From Melastoma dodecandrum (taxonomy: Eukaryota; Streptophyta; Magnoliopsida; Myrtales; Melastomataceae), in the NCBI GenBank assembly GCA_029817715.1, contig JARUPY010000387.1, positions 1,426,001 through 1,490,000 on the forward strand: DNA of 64,000 nt, written 5' to 3'. Shown here one piece after another: positions 40,791 to 52,900 of the stretch (positions are counted from its first letter, which is position 1; the number at the start of each line of letters is the position of its first letter). Under the pieces are notes generated by a model. That model was not told where the DNA came from, did not search any database, and saw only the letters and a program-made list of their open reading frames with translations. A program made the translations under genes and the position numbers.

Positions 40791-42395
40791 ATTAAAAATT
40801 AAGATACTATTTTATGAATGATTTTTCTAACCAACCTTAATTCCGTATAAAGCTTTTTATCTCTCGCACGAAGAACACATGAAGACAGAGAGATAGGCAT
40901 AAGGGCATTAGAGTGGACCAAAAGTCTTCGGTCACAGCAAAAGGGGGCTAAGGCCGTGGATATTTAAGGAACAAAAACGAAGAAGCAGCCCACTGAAATT
41001 TCAACTTGAATCAAACTCGCACTGGATTCTTCGTCGCATTAATATAGAAAACTAAATCAACTATCCCTCTGTTTTTTTTTTTTTTAAAAAAGAAGCGTGA
41101 AAGATTCTTGGCTAAAACAAGCAACACAAACGCATTGGTTGAGTTAGAAGTTTGACCTGCCTTTTTCCTTGACGAAATTCCTGGCGACTCCCCCTTGTTT
41201 AATGATCAATAGCTTACTACTAACTCTAATCATGTTATTATTTAGACTACTTTAGTGCTCGAGCTAGCCACTTCCTCCCGACATCGACTGGAACTCTCTC
41301 TCTCTCTCTCCCTTTTCGGTCGTTCAAACTTGGAATCTTTTGGCTGTCAAACACCCCCCCTCCCCATCATTCCCTACTTGTTCACGACCGACGGCGCACG
41401 AGGGAGCTCGGGTTGTTTTCGGCAGAATCTCCCTCTCGTAGACAATGACAGATGCGTGTTCAACCAAGTCCTTTTACGCCCCCTCCCCCACCCATCATGG
41501 TACATGCATTAGCCATTGCGTTTGTCATCTTTGTATGGCGTTCATGCCTCCCTCCCAGCCATTCGCGAATTTACCGGCGAACGAACGAACGGTTAGGAAG
41601 GGGAGGGGAGTTCATGGACAAAAAGGGAAAGGAAAAAGAGATGGATATCAAAGCTTATGGATCAAGCAATGTCATACTCCGAACTACTACTCCCAATACA
41701 AACAATTTCCAGAGGGAGAAGTGGAAACGCCCGGGGATGGAAATCGGAAGCACTTTTAATGGAAGAATCTTTGGATTATTATTACCCTCATTTGCGGGGC
41801 AAAATGATTTGTGACCGGGAATCAGAATTTTCCCACCCTATCTTTTTTTTTCTTGGCCGAAAAGCAGTCTCCCTTCATGGGCATAATAATTAGGTTTTGA
41901 CACGGGTGGGAATCATTTGCATTTGTTTGACTGCCTTCTCTTTAAGATGTAATCCTTAAAAAAAACCCATATGAAATAGTGAAAATGTATGCATGGCTTT
42001 CCAGGTGGGTCAGTTCAAACTACCATTTAATAGCCATTTCTCCAATAATCATTGTATCTTATTCGAAATGGTAGTAAATTAGTGGATATACGCTCCCATT
42101 CACCCTCATGTTAGGGAAAAGGAGGGAACCCCAAAATAAAAATAATAAAAAGAACAACAAGAGAAGAACTTATACTTTCTACAGAAAAGAGGGAGCTAAA
42201 TTTATATAAATTAATATCGCATTCCAAAGGACAGGAATAATAATACATAACAAATATTTGAGCCTTTCTTATCCCCTTTATTCTGGCCCTTTTTCCCATG
42301 TTTTCCTTTCTTGAGTCCGTACACATCGCTGAGCATGACCAGTCTAGTCTGCCAGTCGATATTTGTAATCATATCTTAATTGGCTTTCACCATGA
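40791..42395. other. Intergenic, no gene seen
   Basis: Contains a T run near 41072, a (CT) microsatellite at about 41295-41311 and short overlapping ORFs (41445-41759, 41452-41814) with low-complexity translations and no recognisable domain. About 42100-42395 is 3' flank of the CCT gene. Confidence 0.5.
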
Positions 42396-43555
42396 TCATG
42401 GCCATGGCTTGTGCATGAGTCTCCTCCCCACCTTTGTCTCCGAGTCCCGCCTGCAAAAAATCTTCCGAAACGTTGTTAATAATGTGGGTTTTATGGAATT
42501 GATTGCACAATGTTTGGTTACCCTCACCCAGAAGTCGTCGTCTTCTTTGTTGCCGTTAGAAAGGGACGCGGCCTTTGGAGGGTTGACGACCTCGTCATTG
42601 CGCGCAAACCTTCCCCGTATGCGTGGCCTGGTGTCCGCCAGCGTCTTGCGGCACACGTACTTGTGAGGAAATGGAGTGATTGTGGGTCATGTGCTCCGAA
42701 GAATAACGAGATGGGAAAGCTGTTTGTCTGCTTGAGCTTTTACCTTGATTGCCTTGTTGAAGTTTCTTTGAGCGCGCTTGGCCCTGTACTTGAGGATCTT
42801 CTCCTTCTTTTCTTCGGGGCTGCAGCGAACGGCCTTCACGTTGTGTTCCCCAACGTTGATCGAGTTCTCTATTGCAAGTGGACTCGAGAAGGACCGAGGA
42901 TATGATCCTCTCACCCTTGTGCTCCGCGAGAACTGGTGGAATGAATCCCTTTTTCGTCAGTCATCATGTTACCATTTAGTTACATTCGTAGATTTTTCTG
43001 GGAGTCAAGAGTTTTTTCGAGGAGAAGTCGACAGACCTGCAAATCGCCGGTGCTACTAACTCTCCGTATCTGTCCCTCAAAGATGCTGTGCTGTGGCAAA
43101 TCCATCCAACCATCGGAGAATGCATGAACGTTAATAATCTCCCGAGTTTCATCCACGAAATCATTCCTCTTCATCATACACTTGTTAAACTCGTCGTAAC
43201 CACCTTCATAACTATCACCGTAGCCCCGCCCCGGCTCCAAATTCTCCCTCTTAACGCACTCCAAACAATCGTAACCCAGTTGACCTTCCATTGGGTATGA
43301 CCAGTTCGATCGGTAAAGGGTCAGGTTCTCGAGTTGTTGGCAGGGGGGCGAGGAGGAGTACCAGAAACCTCCGCTACCGCTTCCGTCAACAAACAAGGCA
43401 GAGCACATGTCCGTCTCGTCCTCGACATCGTTCTGGAATCTGCCGGCTAACGCGAAGATGTCGAGGGAGTTGTCGGGGGAAGCAGAGTCTCCAAATGGGA
43501 AGAAGGGGTCAGCAGGAGGCAACAACTCCTGAAGCTCCTCAGTGAAAAACGACAT
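42396..43555 (-). CDS. CCT-domain transcription regulator (CMF family), three exons
   Basis: Exon 1 runs 43555-43037 (ATG 43555; MSFFTEELQELLPPADPFFP; ends RRVSSTGDLQ before donor GTCTGT). Exon 2 runs about 42932-42744 (acceptor CCACCAG; an alternative start about 60 bases further in cannot be excluded), carrying AVRCSPEEKKEKILKYRAKR. Exon 3 runs 42659-42396 (acceptor CACAAG). The CCT domain spans the exon 2-3 junction: AKRAQRNFNKAIK then YVCRKTLADTRPRIRGRFAR. Predicted about 323 residues. No B-box zinc finger or response-regulator domain, which places it in the CCT MOTIF FAMILY group. CCT proteins act in the nucleus, often in flowering-time, light or clock control through NF-Y partners; the precise role here is unknown. 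Confidence 0.88.
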
Positions 43556-44109
43556 CCTTTTCCTTGGCTATATGGTTTCGGGTCGTTTTCTCGTCGAAGA
43601 AAAATGCAAAAAGGAAAACGACCGAGAAAGCAACAGTACAGTGGGGAACAAAAGCAATTTGGGGAGCAGGACAAGGGGATCGGAACGAGACTCAATGGCC
43701 CCTTTATATTGACCTTGGATTTGCCAGAACACCCTCATGTTCTTGCTCGTTATTACGCATGAAGTCAGTTTCTTGTATTGACATCTCAAATGAGTCCGGT
43801 TGACTTGACCTCGCGAGACGTTGATGACCGGTTCCATTCCCCGCTGATACTTTTTCGGTTTCTTCGTTGTTTGCTATGTGGTTGTCTTTGTCCTTCACCT
43901 TACGAAAGGCTTCCATTTGGCCTGTCAATGGCGACGAGCAAGGATTTTCCCCCCCACCAGGTCGTCTTTCGGAGATTTCAAGGGGCAGAAGGGAAGGCCC
44001 TCGTTCGGATCTATATAAGATCAGCTGTTTTCCTCTTCCTCTGTGCTCATCTTTCGTTTGTTGTTAGCTTTGGAGAGAGTCTGTAAACGGAAGAGGGTGA
44101 AGGGAAACA
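43556..44109. promoter_or_regulatory. Shared divergent promoter region, CCT gene / PLAC8 gene 1
   Basis: 554 bp separate the two start codons. Toward the CCT gene, the minus strand has TCAATATAAAGGGGCC (about 43698-43712), roughly 145 bp from its ATG. Toward PLAC8 gene 1, CTATATAAGA at 44011-44020 is about 95 bp before its ATG. No other gene is present. Confidence 0.55.
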
Positions 44110-45291
44110 ATGGCGGTTCAGGCTTACACGGAGAAGATGCAGTCGAGGCAGGGTTACCGGAACGTCTGGCACGCGGACTTGTTGCACACGGCTCAGGCCG
44201 ATGTCAAGTGTGAGGCTTGCTTGCTGCATTTGTTGTTGGATATTCTAACAGTTTTGTTCATTGTTTGTCTGACTGACTGGTGTTTGTGCTATGAACTCTG
44301 CAGACTTCTGCTTCTCGCTGTGGTGGTAAGTTTAACGGACTGAGCATCTGGGATCCAATATAATTTGCTGCCTTCCCCTTGGTTCCTTTTTAATCGGTTG
44401 ATTCGGGATTTCAGTGGTCCGTGTGTTTCGTACTTGCTTCGGAGAAGGGCTCTTTACAATGACATGTCGAGGTACGTGTGCTGCGGAGGTTATATGCCGT
44501 GCAGCGGCCGATGCGGCGAGAGTCAATGCCCTGAGCTCTGCCTCGGTGCTGAGGTCCTGACTTTAATCCCCCCCTCCTTTGAACTCGGAGTCTCCATGCA
44601 AGTTTTGTTACTTACAGAGTGTTTCCCCATGGCATGAACAGGTAGTCTGCTGCTTCGGGAATTCAGTCTCCACGACACGATTCTTGCTGCAAGACGAGTT
44701 CAACATACAGACCACCCAGTGCGACAACTGCATTATAGTACACAAATCACTTATCTTCTCTGAAACGAGCCACTAGTAGCCTTCAAGCTGAACTGCAAAC
44801 TGATGCGACCATGTTTCTTGGTTTATTACATTACTGCAGGTGTTTATGATTGGACTCCAACAGGTAGCATGCGTGTTCTCAATAATCGCCATGATAATTG
44901 GGAACAGCCAGCTCTCGCAAGCTTCCCAAATGCTCAGTTGCTTCGCCGACATGGTTTACTGCTCGTAAGCCAATTTCATCGAACACATAATCCCATCATC
45001 CTACATTACTCGAAAATCCTTCGTGCTAATCTCACCCAATTTCGTCCCTCACTGCAGGGTTTGCGCCTGTATGCAGGTATCTGACTAAATCCCTTCTTCA
45101 TTCATCCGACGTCAACCTACTAAGTTTTTGTCACCGATGTTCCTCTGTTGTTGCAGACCCAACACAAGATCGAGCTGGACAAGCGGGACGGCGTGCTAGG
45201 AGACCAGACCATGTCCATCCCCGGGATGCAGCAGATGTCACGTTTCGATCAGCCTGTCCCACCGGCGGTCGGATACCCATCTCATTACTAG
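44110..45291 (+). CDS. PLAC8-family cysteine-rich membrane protein, gene 1 (short tail)
   Basis: Seven exons read by comparison with gene 2: 44110-44209, microexon 44304-44325, 44415-44553, 44642-44737, 44840-44964, 45058-45076, 45157-45291 (stop TAG). Predicted 211 residues. Features: N-terminal YTEKMQSRQGYRNVWHADLL; cysteine-rich core (CGPCVSYLLRRRALYNDMSR, YVCCGGYMPCSGRCGESQCP); RFLLQDEFNIQTTQCDNCII; hydrophobic QQVACVFSIIAMIIG; VCACMQTQHKIELDKRDG. Ends VGYPSHY without the proline-rich repeats of gene 2. The usual CLCTE is CLGAE here. Plant PLAC8 proteins are plasma-membrane proteins linked to organ size or metal transport; this subgroup is little studied. Microexon donor AAGT|GTGAGG is inferred from frame. 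Confidence 0.82.
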
Positions 45292-45725
45292 CCCGGAAGT
45301 TACTAGATCAGCCCGAGAAGCCACTCCTCGTCGTGTTTTTGCAGTCCTGATGATAGATTAGATATGATAGAGTTGCCACCGAGCGAATTAGTCACTGTTA
45401 TGATCCGAAAAGTTGTTTGCATCACTCGTCAGCGACGACGTCACTTTCCTTAATCTGTAAAAGCCGAGGGGACACCTTTGCACTTTCCAAATGACGCTAA
45501 TGGAAGAAAAAGGGCCGATCCGATGTTGTCTGAATATCGCGAACGCTTGTCCCTTTTGGTCAATTTGGACGAGACCTGCGGAGAAAGTCATGGACCTTTT
45601 TCAACTTAAACGTTAAGAAAAGAGGCGATTAAATTCTCTTGTTCGGTTGCGATTGAATTTGAAGCAATCATCTGATCGTGGGTTTGTTCTCTGCATTGGG
45701 GGAAAATCGTCAAGCGGAGGAGGAG
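45292..45725. other. Intergenic between the PLAC8 genes
   Basis: 3' flank of gene 1 and short leader of gene 2. No ORF of interest. Confidence 0.5.
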
Positions 45726-48349
45726 ATGGCGTCGTCTCAGTCTTACATGGACAAGGTTCAGTTGAGGCAGAACTACAGGAACCTATGGCACACTGATTTG
45801 ATGAGCACCATCATGGATGATACTCCCTGTAAAGAGCCTAAATCTCTTTCGATTGATTTGGGTTGTTGGGTTATGTTTTGGGTTTGATTCCTTTGTTGGG
45901 TTTGTTTCGTTTGTGGGTGCAGATTGCTGCTTCTCGTTCTTCTGGTGAGTCTGCTTTAGATCTGATATGGAGTCTGGTTCCTTGGCTGTCTTGGTTGATT
46001 CGACCGCAATGGTTGCATTTTTTCCCTCGGTTCCGCTTTGGGGAGGTCGTTGATTTCGGGTTGTGCGTTTGCTTGTCTTGGTGCATCGCTTCGAGTTCAT
46101 ACACGTTGCAATCTTTTTTTCCAGAGTATAATCTTTGAAAGAGGTGTTTTGGAATTAGGGGATTGTTGCCCTCTCGTTTGGGGCTTGTGAACTTCTGGAT
46201 ATTGGGAAAACGGAATTGGTTGTTGCCTGCCAAACCATTCGCCTTTGTGAATTCTGAATCTTCTTTTGGGATAGCGGGTCACCATGTTCATGTATGTGGT
46301 GAAGTAATGATAGCATTGAAGTGGCATTGCCTCGTACTTGTGGTCATGGCTTGATAAGAATACTTTCATTCTTCACCTCCATCCCTGTTAGAATTTGCCA
46401 GTTGCTGCATCCTAACATGTTCTGGTTATTTTGGTTCCCTTGAGGCAAAGGCTCGATCTTTCTCCTGGTAGTACTGGATAAGTCTTGTGAACCTAGGATA
46501 CTGGTTTAAAAAATTGCTCCTCTTGCTTTATGTGGGATACTTAGGATGCTGCATTGTGGCGTGGGGATTTCCACCAGCATTTTTCCTCATCAAACAATGT
46601 TCTTTTTATTTGCATTCTTATGTGACATCTTGTCATCATTGTGTCATATCCGTGGCTAATGTGATGGGTATGTGCCTTCAGTGGTCCATGCGTCTCGTAC
46701 TTGCTTCGGAAAAGGGCTCTGTACAATGACATGTCAAGGTAAATGAGGCTAGTCATTCTCTATGTTGTCCATGCATAGGAATTTATTTTGTTTGCGTCAT
46801 CCTTATCTATTAATGCCATTATTAGGTACATCTGTTGTGCTGGATACATGCCATGCAGTGGCAGATGTGGAGAAAGCAATTGTCCTGAATTCTGTCTTTG
46901 CACTGAGGTATGAGCTTCTTCCGGCTATTTACTGGGAGTTCTGCAATGTTGTCTCTTACCATGCAATCTGAACTAGCCCAACTGGGCAAAAGCTCTTTTT
47001 TCCTGGTTTCAAAGATCATCTTTCACCATTTTCCATATTTTTCAGCCTGCAAGAAAAGAAAAGAGAAACCATACTGGTCTCATATGCGAAATAATGCAAG
47101 AACAAAAGTTCGTTGATAGTCCTGCCATAGTGAATTGTACATTTGCATCGTGTTTTTATTGAAACTAATGAAATATGTGGAAACTGATACCTTTGGGTAC
47201 CGTGTTTTCTCTGAATAATGTTTTCCAGTCTCTTGTCTTGTCGGCGTGATGATATTGAAAGGTTTAGAATGGATTGATAAAACAAATCACTGGTTTCTCT
47301 GTGCCAATCCCAAGTCAATTAACAAGATTCTTAATTTACTCGAAGTAGATGAAGAGAAAGGCCTTCACCTTTCTGTCAGATAGTTCTAATCATGTGATTG
47401 ATTACCCTGCACATCAATGTCGGCTGATGTGCATTTGACGATTTTATGTTAAATAAATTACCGGAAAGCTAATATGTAGGTATTGTTTTCTGACCAATTT
47501 CTGTGGAATTTTGTTTTCATCCCTAGGTTTTCCTCTGCTTTGGTACTTCTGTGGCCTCAACCCGTTTCCTGTTGCAAGATGAGTTCAATATCCAGACCAC
47601 TCAATGTGACAACTGCATTATTGTAGGAATCTCTCTTTTTCTTTCTTCCTTCTCGAACCGGTTATGTCGTAATTTTATTTTCGTCGCCGGACTTTTGTTT
47701 CACGTGACATATGCATGCATTCAGGGTTTCATGTTTTGCCTCCAACAACTTGCCTGCATATTCTCAATCATTGCAATGTTAGTTGGAAGTGAAGAAATAT
47801 CGGAGGCTTCCCAGTTGCTAAACACTTTGTCCGACATGGTTTACTGCACGTAAGTTTTCTTGTATCTCCTAGTTTCAGGAGCTACCATATAATGAACCAA
47901 CCATACATCGACAAAAAATAACATAGCACAGAGGATGCTTGTGCCTCAAAAGTATGCCGCGTTCTCCTAATCTGACCCGGGATGGAACATTTTTTTTGCA
48001 GGGTTTGTGCTTGTATGCAGGTACGCAGAGAACCTCTTTCGATGTCTTATCATTTCTAAACTTGAAAATTACCCCGATTGTGTCTTTCCTCCATGTGTAG
48101 ACCCAACACAAGATCGAAATGGACAAGAGGGATGGCAAGTTTGGTGACCGACCAATGGCCGTACCTCCTATGCAGGAGATGTCACGCTTCGACCAAGCAG
48201 TTCCCCCAGCCGTCGGGTATCCACCTCAGCAGCCGCAGCAGCAATACGGTTATCCACCTCCCGGAACCTATCCGCCTCCGGGAACCTACCCACCTCCCGG
48301 AGCCTACCCTCCTCCAGGAAGCTACCCACCACCCGGTTACCCGAAATGA
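45726..48349 (+). CDS. PLAC8-family cysteine-rich membrane protein, gene 2 (proline-rich tail)
   Basis: Eight exons: 45726-45828, microexon 45923-45944 (22 nt), 46682-46738, 46826-46907, 47527-47622, 47725-47849, 48002-48020 (19 nt), 48101-48349. All joins are GT-AG and keep frame. Predicted 250 residues. Motifs: MDKVQLRQNYRNLWHTDLMS, CGPCVSYLLRKRALYNDMSR, YICCAGYMPCSGRCGESNCP, RFLLQDEFNIQTTQCDNCII, SEEISEASQLLNTLSDMVYC, TQHKIEMDKRDGKFGDRPMA, then a C-terminal run of PPGTYPP/PPGAYPP/PPGSYPP units. It sits 435 bp after gene 1 on the same strand, so tandem duplication is evident. Gene 2 keeps an intron (46739-46825) that gene 1 lacks. Function as for gene 1; the Pro/Tyr-rich tail may mediate protein or phospholipid contacts, which is inference. 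Confidence 0.9.
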
Positions 48350-49413
48350 TTAGGGTTAATGCTTCTTTTTTAGGGGGGGAGTGTTGTGCAGATAAACGGG
48401 GGATGCTGATAGTGGTGTGCCTGTCCATTGTTTGAGGAACTTTTTGGCCTGAAACATCATCCGGGGTATACATGGGTTGGATAGGGGGAAGTATCCAACC
48501 AAACACACAAGGTTTGGGGTGACATGCAAGTGTCAGCTCAAACGTCAATAACAAGCCCGGCGCAAGGTCGATCACACAACACAAGACAGTACATGTGGAT
48601 TTGACTAGTAAACGAGGATTCCATTGCCCGGCCCATCCACTCCAAAAACATTTGTTTGTGGTCCGCCACGGTACTGTCCCACCCTCTACATTATTACCAT
48701 TGATGGATATGTCCGCCCTCTTCCAAATAATTTCATTTGTAGTAACTGGAGGACATGGTCGATATTGGTAGTTTTACTTTCTCCTTGTTTGGACATGATG
48801 TTGTTTTGTCCATCGAGTGTGTTCTGGATGCCAAGTTTCTCCTTGCGAGTGACTGCTGACTTGGTGGGGCTAAGGATACAATAAATATTCACTTCCCCCC
48901 TCTTCTCATATTTTGGGATCCAGCCACATGAAATGAAAAACCAGCTGGAATCTGAGAAAACTGGGAAGAAATGATTCATACAAACAGTGGCCCCGACATA
49001 ATCATTGACAATTCATTATTAACTACTCCGATTAATATAATCCTGTAAACCTCAGAATTTGAACATGATTCAAAGATAGAAAGATACCCACCCTCTTTTC
49101 TGAGTTTGTCTCAAGTTCTACCCAAATCAACCAGACGAAAGGTAACAAAAAGTAGAGAGGGAAAATCTGTTATGTTTGTTATTATCTTTCAACTGTCTCT
49201 ATACAGACTTATGTAAGCTACATTACATCAAACCCCAGCTCCCTGCCTACTTACACTTCTCCTTCTTCTATTTTCTTATTGGGTTAATAAAAGGGTGTTC
49301 CCATTGAATCCCATTTCCAACTATACATTCATTCATTCGCAAGATCCCATCTAAATCAACACTAACAACAACATGGGATTTTTAACTACCAACTTCCTTG
49401 CCTCCCCACGGGG
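48350..49413. other. Intergenic, 3' regions of PLAC8 gene 2 and the RING gene
   Basis: Short ORFs only (48624-48884, 48686-48979), with no domain. Both flanking genes converge here. Confidence 0.5.
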
Positions 49414-49932
49414 TTACAAACCGGAGAGGGACTCCTCCCCGTATCCATGGCCGAACCCTGCCAAGTCCTGGATCCCTGCCGCGGCCCACAACCACTCGTT
49501 GATGACTGCCTCCACGTCTCCGGGGACCATTGACACGCGGCAGAGCGGGCACGACTTCCGGTCGTATCCCATCCACCTGTCCACGCAGGCCCTGTGGAAA
49601 ACGTGGCGGCAGTTGGCCAGCCCGCGGACCTCGTCGTCGGGATGGAACTCGTGGAGGCAGACGGCGCAGCTGTCAGGAGGGGAGCCGAGGACCTCGGAGA
49701 AACGGAGGACGGGGAGGAGCTGGGCCATGAGGAGAGCAGAGAGGGAGGGGCTGAAGGGGTGGCAGGGGGGAGGAGGAGGGGGTGGTGGTGCGGGTAGGGC
49801 GGCGGGGTCGGGGGAGAGGCCGAGGGGGCAGAGGAGGAGGTGGAAGACGGCGCGGAGGGACGAGAGGACGGTGAGGGCGTGGAGGAGGAGTTTCGGTAGG
49901 AGGAGCTCCGGGTAGCAAACTGGAAACCCCAT
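49414..49932 (-). CDS. RING-H2 E3 ubiquitin ligase, BRH1/RHA2-like
   Basis: 172 residues, single exon, ATG 49932. N-terminal MGFPVCYPELLLPKLLLHAL forms a hydrophobic segment typical of this family (residues 8-40); a run of prolines follows (49-56). The RING-H2 finger has C89, C92, C108, H110, H113, C116, C128, C131 (CAVCLHEF, NCRHVFHRACVDRW, SCPLC). The C-terminus ends ...EWLWAAAGIQDL. The overall order matches brassinosteroid-responsive RING-H2 (BRH1), RHA2 and XERICO-like proteins, which ubiquitinate targets in hormone and stress signalling. Strong GC bias compared with its flanks is ordinary for intronless plant genes of this type. The complementary frames (49373-49915 and others) are shadows. 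Confidence 0.92.
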   Translation of the reverse strand: MGFPVCYPELLLPKLLLHALTVLSSLRAVFHLLLCPLGLSPDPAALPAPPPPPPPPCHPFSPSLSALLMAQLLPVLRFSEVLGSPPDSCAVCLHEFHPDDEVRGLANCRHVFHRACVDRWMGYDRKSCPLCRVSMVPGDVEAVINEWLWAAAGIQDLAGFGHGYGEESLSGL

Positions 49933-52900
49933 GTCTCCTCCTCCTCTTCTTATCTCAAAGGGTTAGGTATGGATATGGAGGTTTGGATTGGAGGGTTTAA
50001 TATATTGCGATGATGTTTGGCCAAACCGTACATGCTTTATACGTAAGGGATGATGAAGAAGATGATGATATATGATACGACAAAATAAAAGAAAAGAAGA
50101 AAAACGGGAACAATGTACGCACACGTGCTGGAACCGGTCACGGGAGTAATCTCTCCCCTCCTCCTTTCCTTTTAGGACAAAAACCTACGGAGTTTGTTGA
50201 GTTCTGTCAGAACCCAAAACTAGTTCCTTATCTATGTACTACTACTACTTCCGGGGATGTAAAGTATAAACCCCTTCCTATGGCTTAACATGCTATTACC
50301 AATCAATCCTACACGTCGAAATCTAATGAAGAAACAAACGTACCAAGTTGACTAAAAATACCCAAGATGGTGAGCACCTACCACATCAGAGGCCAAAGAG
50401 ACACTGAGAAGTCGGCCCTGAAATATCGGAAAATACTTTTAAATAAAATCTTGGAGGGACAAGACACGTTCTCGTGTGCTTATTTTAACCTCTACGCATG
50501 ACATCGCCAGAGGCCGGGCCATTGTAATAGTTAATGGCCTCCTCCATAAAGAGGACAAAAGGAACTCTCGATGCGGGAGGAGGGTTCGAACTACGGCTAA
50601 GGAAAAGGGAGGGATGTGATGCCTCTCAATGCAATTAGGTGACATGTCGGAGGGAGCAGTTGGATCGAGACCTTCTTTTGGGCTTCGAGGATAAGATTTG
50701 GTGTTGTTGTTGACGATTTCAAAACCCACCATTTTTAGAGACGTGAACGGGACATCCATCTAGAATGTAGTAACAGAAACCTAACCTCGAAGGACAAGAT
50801 CACCTGGGCTCCTTCATCTTCCTCTCCTTTCGTCGTCCTACTCCATTCCCTGCTGCGATTTGGCTCCGAAGTAGTCGGGCGAAACCGAGGCCGATCAAGG
50901 TCAACTGTTTGCAACTTCCTACGAGGAACGAAGGTTTTTGAATCCGTCATAGGTTGAGTCTTAAAATGGGAGGATTATACTAGTAAGTTTGCGGTAGCGT
51001 AAGAGGGAAAGGGACCGATGGGAAAGTCATTGGGACATGAGATTATATTATGTCTAGAAAGGTTCTCTTTCCGATCGTGCGATTTCGAAATCTTTTTGAA
51101 TATGTGCTCGGGAAGGAGATGGCCGATCGTTAGGAATGCTTGTGTTCTTGTCGGGTTGTGGAATGTCGATCGATATAATTGATAGAATAAGGAGGGAGAA
51201 GGATGTTAAATTACAAGTCGAGTGGTGAGGTTGGATCATACACTTCCTTCATATTATTTTGGAATTGATTTTCAGACAGGTCGAAGACCAAAACGGGGAA
51301 ATGGAAACGGACAACTCAACTCAACCCGCGTGGGGACAGTATCTAGATGGTTTTCCTTGGCACAGTCCCTTCTTCTCCATTTGTAAGAGTTTCGATTCTC
51401 TTGTACAGTACTTTGTGCCCTAACGTAACTGATCTCCCCATGTTCGGGGTTATACGTAGTACTTCCGTCATGTGACGTCTCGAATCGGACCGGATATGTT
51501 TGTGCGTGGTCTTTCGTTGTTGATAGCCCCATCGGTCCTGGGTTTCTTGTGACTTGTAAACGTGATGTGCCGTGCGAGGCATGGGAGCTCGGGAACGCTC
51601 GAAATCAACCCGATTTGACCGTTCGATGTGTACCTAACCATTTTTTTGTTAGAATTTTATTTTACTTTTTATTACTTTGTTTTGTTTTATAAAAATTCGG
51701 TTGGGTTATAATCAATTACCGATTTAAGTTTTCGAAAAATCGAGCTATGTTACCGAGACAATGCATGATAGCTTGTTCAGTTTTGGGTGATATTTTATTT
51801 GAGCTTTTGCGGCATCTCGATTTATTATTGATGTGGGTTAGACGGCATTCGGTGTAGGCCCAGTGTATTGACGTAAGCCCGTGATGGAATGGCCCGTCAC
51901 ACCTTATATTAAGAGGTGTTAGGTCCCCTCTCTCACTTGCCCTAACCCTAACAGAGGTGCTCCATCGGCCGTCGGCAAGTCAGGGAGAGGAAGACCCAGA
52001 ACACGACTTCGCCATGTATTTTGCAGATCACATTCTGGCAATGATTCTGGAATAGAGATTGCGCTAAAGGCTTGATAATCAGGTTTTTTTTTATAGAGGT
52101 ACGTTAACGTCAGGTACGTGACTACGTTTTCCGTACTTTTCGTGTTCGAAATTCGATTAGGGTAATCCCGAATTGGATTGATTTTTCTAGCATTTTTATA
52201 TCGGGAGCTCTTCTGGAGAGGCTCCACATCTATATGGTCCGTCGCGTTCCTGAAATTAGGACATCGTCCTTGTAACTGTGGTTTTCGTTTCTTTGATGGA
52301 TCGCACGCCGAAGTAAGGGCCTGCAGCCGTCCACCACGCACTGTCCACCACCCCAATTACAACCAAACCCATCACGTTCATGGCTCTCTGACACGACACC
52401 CCCTTGTCTTGTGCCGCCGCGACACAGTGGACCACAAAACCCTGATCCCTCCAGGGACCAACCTCTCCCAGCCGTCACGTGGTTCCACCATCGCCTCCCA
52501 CCGTCCTCACAACCGTGGAGCCCCCACCTCCCCGGCATTTTAACCAGTCGTGTTGATAAACAAACAATTATTTCGAGAATTTGAAATGGCAGGGCATGGT
52601 TTTGCGATGGGCAATCCTTTGTGTTTATCACAGACACACTATCTGAACATAGAGATTGGGCCCATGTCATGTCCAGACGTGTACGTCCGCCCATCGAATG
52701 TCAAAAATCCCGGTAGGCCTATTGGGTTTATGTTAAAATGGACCAACCGATCTATGGTCGAAATTTTATGGGACAGATATGCAAAACTCTGGGGCCTACC
52801 AGTATTCATCACAAGCACAATCCATCCTTTAGCAGGCCTCCAAATCTCTCTAACATCAACAAAGAATCCAATGGAGACTTGAGGGTAATAATTAGGACAA

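Noticed and set aside
41445..41814. Overlapping plus-strand ORFs of 104-120 residues
   Set aside because: Low-complexity Pro/Lys/Gly-rich translations in several frames with no family; no start context or splice support.
49373..49915. Plus-strand 180-residue ORF
   Set aside because: Arg/Gly-rich shadow of the GC-rich RING-H2 gene on the other strand.
51941..51954. CCCTAACCCTAAC resembling telomere repeats
   Set aside because: Only two units; far too short for an interstitial telomere array.
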